NCBI GenBank assembly: GCA_002633005.1
Contig: NMRA01000732.1
Location: forward strand, 111,476 to 175,475
Length of the DNA: 64,000 bases
Source: Phoronis australis
Taxonomy: Eukaryota; Phoronida; Phoronidae
Direction: 5' to 3'
In this document: one piece after another, positions 58,201 to 64,000 of the stretch
Position numbering within the stretch: the first letter of the stretch is position 1
Layout: the number at the start of each line of letters is the position of its first letter
Program-made: the position numbers and the translations under genes
The notes under the pieces: generated by a model
Databases searched by the model: none
What the model was told of the DNA's origin: nothing
What the model saw: only the letters and a program-made list of their open reading frames with translations

Positions 58201-61200
58201 GCTGAGTTTTTACACTTCTCGGCAGATACCTGGCAAATATAAAGCAACTATTGTTAATCCGACCATTACTTGGTTGTTGCCAAATCCACGTTCAAAAGAC
58301 CACTAACTGAGAACAGCCCTCCCGATGACTTGTAAGCAAGACCCGTGACCATGGGATATGCAGAATCGATCTTTGACGCGTTTCATTGACTAACATTTTC
58401 GGCCACTTTTGCAAATTTCCGGATTTGCCGAAGAAAGTTTCGGGCCACATAACACGTGATAGAACCTCACAAAACAGTGATGTTTCTATTTATTCTTAAG
58501 CGATCAACTTATCAAACTTTGTGGTTGACAAATATGTTTGTTTTTCGCTTAAGATGTCCTTATTACCTTTACCAAATATCCACGACAATATTCCCGATAT
58601 TGCACTGCGGCACTGGACGGTCCCGTTGTTAGCGTGCAAGCGGTCCAGGCAAGACAATCGTGACTTAGATATGTTCGCCTCGTTTTTATCCCATAAGACA
58701 GCCAAAGTGAAAATGACAACCTATTAATCCCCAAACGACGATCACATCTTTACTTTCAGTTGCCAAGAAATTCTCAAACCCCATTACTTGTCAGGGGCTA
58801 CGTGCGCGAACTATGATTTGCCTTTCACACGTTGTTGCCAACGTAAAGTGTAGGCCTATTCCAGCGATTCAAGTGCGTGAACTCACGCGTGCGCACCGTT
58901 TCAAAGCTGCACATCAAAAGAGAACAGCGACAGTCCTAAATGAAAGAGTATACCGGCTTGGCTCTGTTAAGCACCCGGGTGCCAATGGTTTATTTGAAAA
59001 TGAACTCGTAGATTTCCGGCGGTTATATAAGACTAGATGCTTTACGACATTCCCCGGGACTGATGTAATCCAGAACTGATATTTTCCGGTTCTGATGTTT
59101 CTCGAGGTCAATGTTCTCTAAACCTTATATTCTATACCCGTTGCCAGCTATTGCAACTAAACGGGTACTAGATGCGAAATTGTGGTTAGCGAACTTTTTA
59201 TTCTTCTCTTCATTCACCTCTTTCACGAAAGCGCCATCTTCCCGCGCCATCTTTAAATACTGATCGAAAACGAGGCACAATGATAAACCCTCGTGAGTGA
59301 TCATCAGCTGGCCATGGTGTACCGTGCAGTGCCTGAATGTACCAATTCCAGTAATAACTCGTCGGTATCCTTCCCAGGGATATACTTAGCCACTCGCCCA
59401 GTCGTCAATGCGAGTAAAAATGGTGCTGGGCGAGTCAGAAGTTGACTTGCCGGTCGCCCGGTGGCGAGCGAATTTCAGAGTGCAAAAGCACTATATATCG
59501 TTTCCCAGATGAATATGAATAATTTTCCTCCTCCTTGTGCTGTTATCATGAATTTAAGGTTCAGTTTGGTCATCGTGTCGATGCAGTGCGATCCTACCGA
59601 TTCAGTACATGTCACTCGTTACGCGATTCGTCAAAAAACACAGTGTGTGGTCGTGCACAAAGAATTTGTGGACTAGTCCGAAACGAAGAAAAGGGGAGAA
59701 AGGTGGAAGACCGGTCCATGTGCTCATAGCAAGTGAAATACCATATTTCTTGGAACTGATTTCTTATTGTAATGTGCAATGTCATTTTAGCCAAAATTAT
59801 TTTGATAACATTCGTCCTAATAAGCGCCCATACCCCTATAAGCGTCCCCACTCGTTTTCAGACTTTGCTAAAATAAGCGCCCAGTCCATGAATGTGTATA
59901 TATCAGTGCGAAAAATGTCTTACCTCACAGTTCTAAAATTCTACAGTAAATGTATTCAATTTATCAATAATATCCGACAGTTCTGAAAAATCATTGTGCA
60001 CGTAATTTCTAGTAGACTACCAGCCTCGCCGCTATGTCGGTATTTAGCCGTGGTCGTACACATCAAACCATTCCGCAGTGCTTCAAAAAGAACGCAAATT
60101 TGCTGATCTTGTGAGGAAAGTGTCACACTACATGGTCTGGCCCTGATCAGAACAGACGCAGCGTCAACGGGATTGCTATTGTATCTTTCCCGTACAGATC
60201 TTCTCCCACAACAGGAATCCAGATTGCTTTGTACACGAAAAATTATAAAAACCGCGAATCGAAACTTGGCCAAGAAGAGCGCGCTAGGGCCCACATATAA
60301 CATGTGGGCCTGCTCAATGAGATAAATATACTACATATACAGCTCATTGGNTATTCTTCTCTTCATACACCCTCCGGCAACTTTTCGCTCCCCGGACCAC
60401 CATTGCCGTAAAATGTTCAGACTCAATACAAACAATCTTGTTCCGGCTGAAGCGGGCAATCAAAAACAAAATTATTCCGGGTGGCTACAAAGGGTACAGT
60501 GTAGGTGGTAACGATATGGAGGAAGTCACCCCTCCTAGATGGAGTTTGCCTCGCAAAATCGTATTATTATAAAGTTTCTTACCATTGGAGTCTTTTAATA
60601 TCTTATTACCACAAACACTCAGGTTAACGACTATGCTCATGCATGTGCCTACTCCCAACCTTTGAAGTGTTTCATAATAAGTGCTCACTGATCTACTAAG
60701 CATCCCCCCTCAACTTTTGAGAATTTCCAATTAAGCGCCCACAGTTCAGGCTAGCGCCCATCATAGCGCACTACAAATGACCGCGAGTAGTTAAAAACGT
60801 CTTTTCTCAATATGTAAAAACTAAATTCCGGCTTTGTTTTATACGTCTGAAAGAAGTTAACACCAGTGAAATGCGTGTCGTTTTGTGACTGACCTATTTT
60901 TCTCGTACTTGGAAGCTATTGAGGAGCAAACTCGCCATTACCCAATGGAAACCCGCACGGAGGGAGTCGGGAATTATTTCGTGGTTATACTCATTTCATG
61001 GTAAACTAATTGTTGAATACGTAAACAGCATAAGTTCCACATTTTTGTTGTGAAATTTGCACTGAATTTTTCCTGCGCTTTCAAATAGGTCATTCGGTCA
61101 GGGCATCGTTTCACGGATTTTTTTCGACTGATGTTTTTCAAATGTCGAGTTAATTTGGGCTGCGAACAAAAAGTGGAAGGAATTTGCACTCCAAGTTATG

Positions 61201-61934
61201 TCATGTAGTTTGAATCTTTAACGACTTTGATGACAGCCAGTAGCAGGTGAGACCCAGCAAAATTCCGGATTCTTTTTCAACGTTCATTTTCTCGCTTTTC
61301 ACATCGCAAACTTAGCTACTCGAATGCACGTGTCAGTTAGAGAGCACTCATTCAACTTTTACGTCGACAACTTGCTTTGCGCTCTAGAGTGCGGTCGTGA
61401 AGAGCAGTAACGCCGTACCTGCATGAACGAAGTCAATTTTGCGATCTGAAATTTGTGAGTATTTAACGCTGCAGGTAAGAGCATAATCTAAACATTTTCT
61501 CGTTGATCTAAAATCAATTGTGGTGCGTAAAAATGGCGGGAAAATTTTGCGACCTGGCATTTATGAATGCGAGCTGGATTTTGGAAATGCAACCTGGGAT
61601 TCTGGCTAGGTCGCAAAATGCGACCTGGCGATTTTAATAGCGTCGAGCCCTGCAACGTAATAATAATAATGGTATATAAATATAAAACATATTTTTAGTC
61701 TCTGATTTTTTTTCTTTCACAAAATATGTACTTTTACTAGTTGACAAAGCCTAGATTTTTTAATATATGATTTAGAATGGAGGTTACTAGATAAGGTTTG
61801 AGATAACCTCAAAGTAGAGAGCTTGTTACCTGAAGAGTTGACACCATAAACCATTTGATGATGCCATGCGTCCGGCACCGGACGACCCCACATTCGACCC
61901 CGCTGTAGATTCATGGTTAGAATGCAGGCAGCAC
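55247..61934 (-). CDS. Unrecognised conserved-looking gene, last three coding exons (5' partial)
   Basis: Exons in transcript order are 61934-61830, 56333-56148 and 55548-55247 (TGA). All have GT-AG borders and both junctions join in phase 1. The readable part is about 197 codons. It starts GAACILTMNLQRGRMWGRPV, passes AWHHQMVYGVNSSGIHLTNP and LLVRGADVISRW, and continues NVLG-QVINVMRAQQHPYSRP and SIPAVYKAGVSVFIP. It ends with a charged helix (LSENLELMKRRLENKLTRIP). There is no signal peptide or membrane segment in this part. The mix of conserved-looking Trp, His and Asn-Pro motifs suggests a folded, possibly enzymatic domain, but I do not recognise the family. The 5' exons are upstream, beyond 61934 or outside the window. 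Confidence 0.75.
55626..55898. repeat. 39-bp minisatellite, seven copies
   Basis: Units of AGTCTGGCAAAGACCAAACT + AGGTTATGYCGATGGGTAT, identical apart from one C/T position. The array lies in the last intron of the minus-strand gene, about 80 bp from the exon at 55548. The period keeps frame and creates a false 13-residue repeat protein. Confidence 0.97.
58079..61652. mobile_element. hAT-like DNA transposon remnant with CAGGGCTCGAC terminal inverted repeats
   Basis: The left end is CAGGGCTCGAC; the right end is its exact reverse complement GTCGAGCCCTG. Just inside each end are palindromes of the type GGTCGCAttTGCGACC and repeated ATGCGAGCTG. CAGGG ends are typical of hAT elements (established knowledge); an 8-bp target duplication is not clear. 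No intact transposase is seen. A start-like MVYRAVPECTNSSNNSSVSF near 59314 resembles a THAP-type N-terminus but breaks off. A single N at 60351 marks an assembly join inside it. It lies in the intron at 56334-61829. Confidence 0.65.
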
Positions 61935-62538
61935 CTGCAACAAACATTTATTTTTAACTTTATTCCAGGATGGTCCTTCTTATCTTGTTATTTCATAACA
62001 ATCGCGTTATTTTTAAGGTATTCTATTGTTTGCTGTAAAATGAATTTCAACATTTAAGAAGTTGGTATACGTTTATTAAAATTGCAGGAGTTGGTGGCAT
62101 AAATCTTCATCAGTGCAGAAAAGAAGGTAATGTCCATTGAATTAATGGCACTAGTTAATTACTGCAGTCACAGAATTTGAGAACCAGTTGGATGCCCATT
62201 ACTCAGTGGAAGAAACTGGTTCAAAATTTAAGACCCCTGTCAGGGCTGTTCCAGCAAAATCTGTATGGGAGGGGGGGAAGGCACTTTTATTTCATACCCA
62301 CCGCCCGTATTTTTCGTTTATTTCTCCAACCCATGACCCATAATTTTTCAATTATTTTTAATAGGTTAAAATATAAAATCCAACACTTGCAAACAAATTG
62401 CCTCCAGGAGGACCTGTTAAGAACTTAGATGACTGACAGACAAGAACTAGTTGTCTTGCCCAATATTGTCAAAAACTAAAGTAGCCTGTGAGCAATACTT
62501 TTGGCAGCCACCAGGTGTCTCTGTTCACCATGTGTCTN

Positions 62539-63340
62539 CAAGACCCGTGACCATGGGATATGCAGAATCGATCTTTGACGCGTTTCATTGACTAACATTT
62601 TCGGCCACTTTTGCAAATTTCCGGATTTGCCGAAGAAAGTTTCGGGCCACATAACACGTGATAGAACCTCACAAAACAGTGATGTTTCTATTTATTCTTA
62701 AGCGATCAACTTATCAAACTTTGTGGTTGACAAATATGTTTGTTTTTCGCTTAAGATGTCCTTATTACCTTTACCAAATATCCACAACAATATTCCTGAT
62801 ATCGCACTGCGGCACTGGTCGGTCCCGTTGTTAGCGTGCAAGCGGTCCCGGCAAGACAATCGTGACTTAGATATGTGCACCTAGTTTTTATCCCATAAGA
62901 CAGCCAAAGTGAAAATGACAACCTATTAATCCCCAAACGACGATCACATCTTTACTTTCAGTTGCCAAGAAATTCTCAAACCCCATTACTTGTTTCAGGG
63001 GCTACGTGCGCGAAATATGATTTGTCTTTCACACGTTGTTGCCAACGTAAAGTGTAGGCCTATTCCAGCGATTCAAGTGCGCGAACTCACGTGTGCCTTC
63101 CAGTTCTGATGTTTCTCGAGGTCAATGTTCTCTAAACCTTATATTCTATGCCCGTTGCCACCTATTGCAACTAAACGGGTACTAGATGCGAAATTGTGGT
63201 TAGCGAACTTTTTATTCTTCTCTTCATACACCTCCCAAAGCCCTCTCCCCACTCCCCGGCAACCGACGCCGTAAAAATGTTCAGACTCCAATAGAAACAA
63301 TCATGTTCCAGCTGAAGCGGGCAATTAAAAACAAATTAAA
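62539..63340. repeat. Second copy of internal sequence of the hAT-like element
   Basis: 62539-63095 matches 58337-58892 with few changes; 63100-63220 matches 59086-59206; 63214-63340 matches 60352-60475. Relative to the first copy it lacks about 190 bp and then about 1.1 kb. It starts directly after a single N at 62538, so this is either a partial second element or an assembly duplication. Confidence 0.85.
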
Positions 63341-64000
63341 AGGCTCAGTCACAATTTCTAGGCTTCACATTTCCTGAACATAAATTTTAAGCACCGATTT
63401 GTCTGTACAACAGATCACATTTACACTTCAGTCCATCAGCCATGCCAGTTTGTTTGCGCAAAGCTCTGCCTGTTGACGAATCGACTAGCCAATCAGAAAC
63501 GCCGGTGTAAAAAAATTTACAGAGGAAATTTAAGTGATACCTGCGTGCTGGCGCGGCTACCGCCCCACCTAGCGGCACGCAGGGAACCAGCGAGCTCAGA
63601 AAGTAATATACAATGTATTTCAAATGTTGCAATGATCAAACTATTTTCAAAGTATTTGGTAGACCTGTCAATCATTAGCAGGTGTTTGGTTGCCAGAGTG
63701 TCTGCTTTCAGTAGACTGATGTGCCACCCCAATTCTGTACTTTATATAGGGACACGAACCTTGCTCAACTCCAAACTGGTGTTTCAGAGCTGTAGTTTCA
63801 TCTACTTCATCTTTTTTTGAAAACACCAAAAGCGAAATAAATGTCACTATTTTAATAATATGATGTGCCGCAAGAATATCCCCATTTAAAATGTTTGAGT
63901 TTTCGCCCGTTTCATGCTTTTGTATGTGCGTCTAAAATGGAGCAGCAGTGACACCTGTTGTCAAAATATAAACCACACATCATCTGTGCATTTTTCTTTT
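63341..64000. other. Window end, no supported gene
   Basis: Small open frames on both strands, none with a recognisable domain or an exon that fits the phase of the minus-strand gene (the next upstream exon must end in phase 1). Confidence 0.4.

Noticed and set aside
63387-63632. Possible upstream exon of the minus-strand gene
   Set aside because: No convincing acceptor and donor giving the needed phase, and no similarity in character to the other exons.

Overview
This window is eukaryotic nuclear DNA, AT-rich, from an animal and most likely a marine invertebrate. The genes are split by long GT-AG introns (one GC-AG). The proteins are animal orthologues: an RNF34/rififylin-type E3 ligase and a protein phosphatase 1 catalytic subunit. 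The introns are full of minisatellites, foldback elements and dispersed repeats. I cannot name the species. Two assembly gaps (10061-11056 and 40768-41310) and two single Ns (60351 and 62538) interrupt the sequence.

Layout. (1) About 0.6-15.7 kb, plus strand: an RNF34/RFFL-like FYVE-SAP-SAP-RING ubiquitin ligase, five exons in the window, with a 9.3-kb last intron. That intron holds a tandem array of units of about 1.16 kb and a decayed LINE. (2) 15.7-20.5 kb: convergent intergenic DNA with a 738-bp TTAA-flanked inverted-repeat element. (3) 20.5-28.7 kb, minus strand: a complete seven-exon PP1 catalytic subunit gene of 327 codons. (4) 28.7-29.2 kb: a 512-bp head-to-head promoter interval. (5) 29.2-49.1 kb, plus strand: a 13-exon ankyrin-repeat protein of 913 residues with a basic and proline-rich C-terminal half, followed by a long probable 3' UTR ending near 52.3 kb. 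(6) 55.2-61.9 kb, minus strand: the last three exons of a conserved-looking gene I do not recognise. Its intron holds a 3.6-kb hAT-like element, and a related fragment lies at 62.5-63.3 kb.

Exon phases agree across every junction of all four genes, which is the main support for the models. The genes do not form an operon. PP1 and the ankyrin gene could share a promoter. The most unusual structure is the intronic array at 6.6-12.3 kb. Each unit repeats a set of motifs matching ETS, NRF1 and YY1 consensus sites, the combination typical of housekeeping promoters, although it sits deep in an intron.
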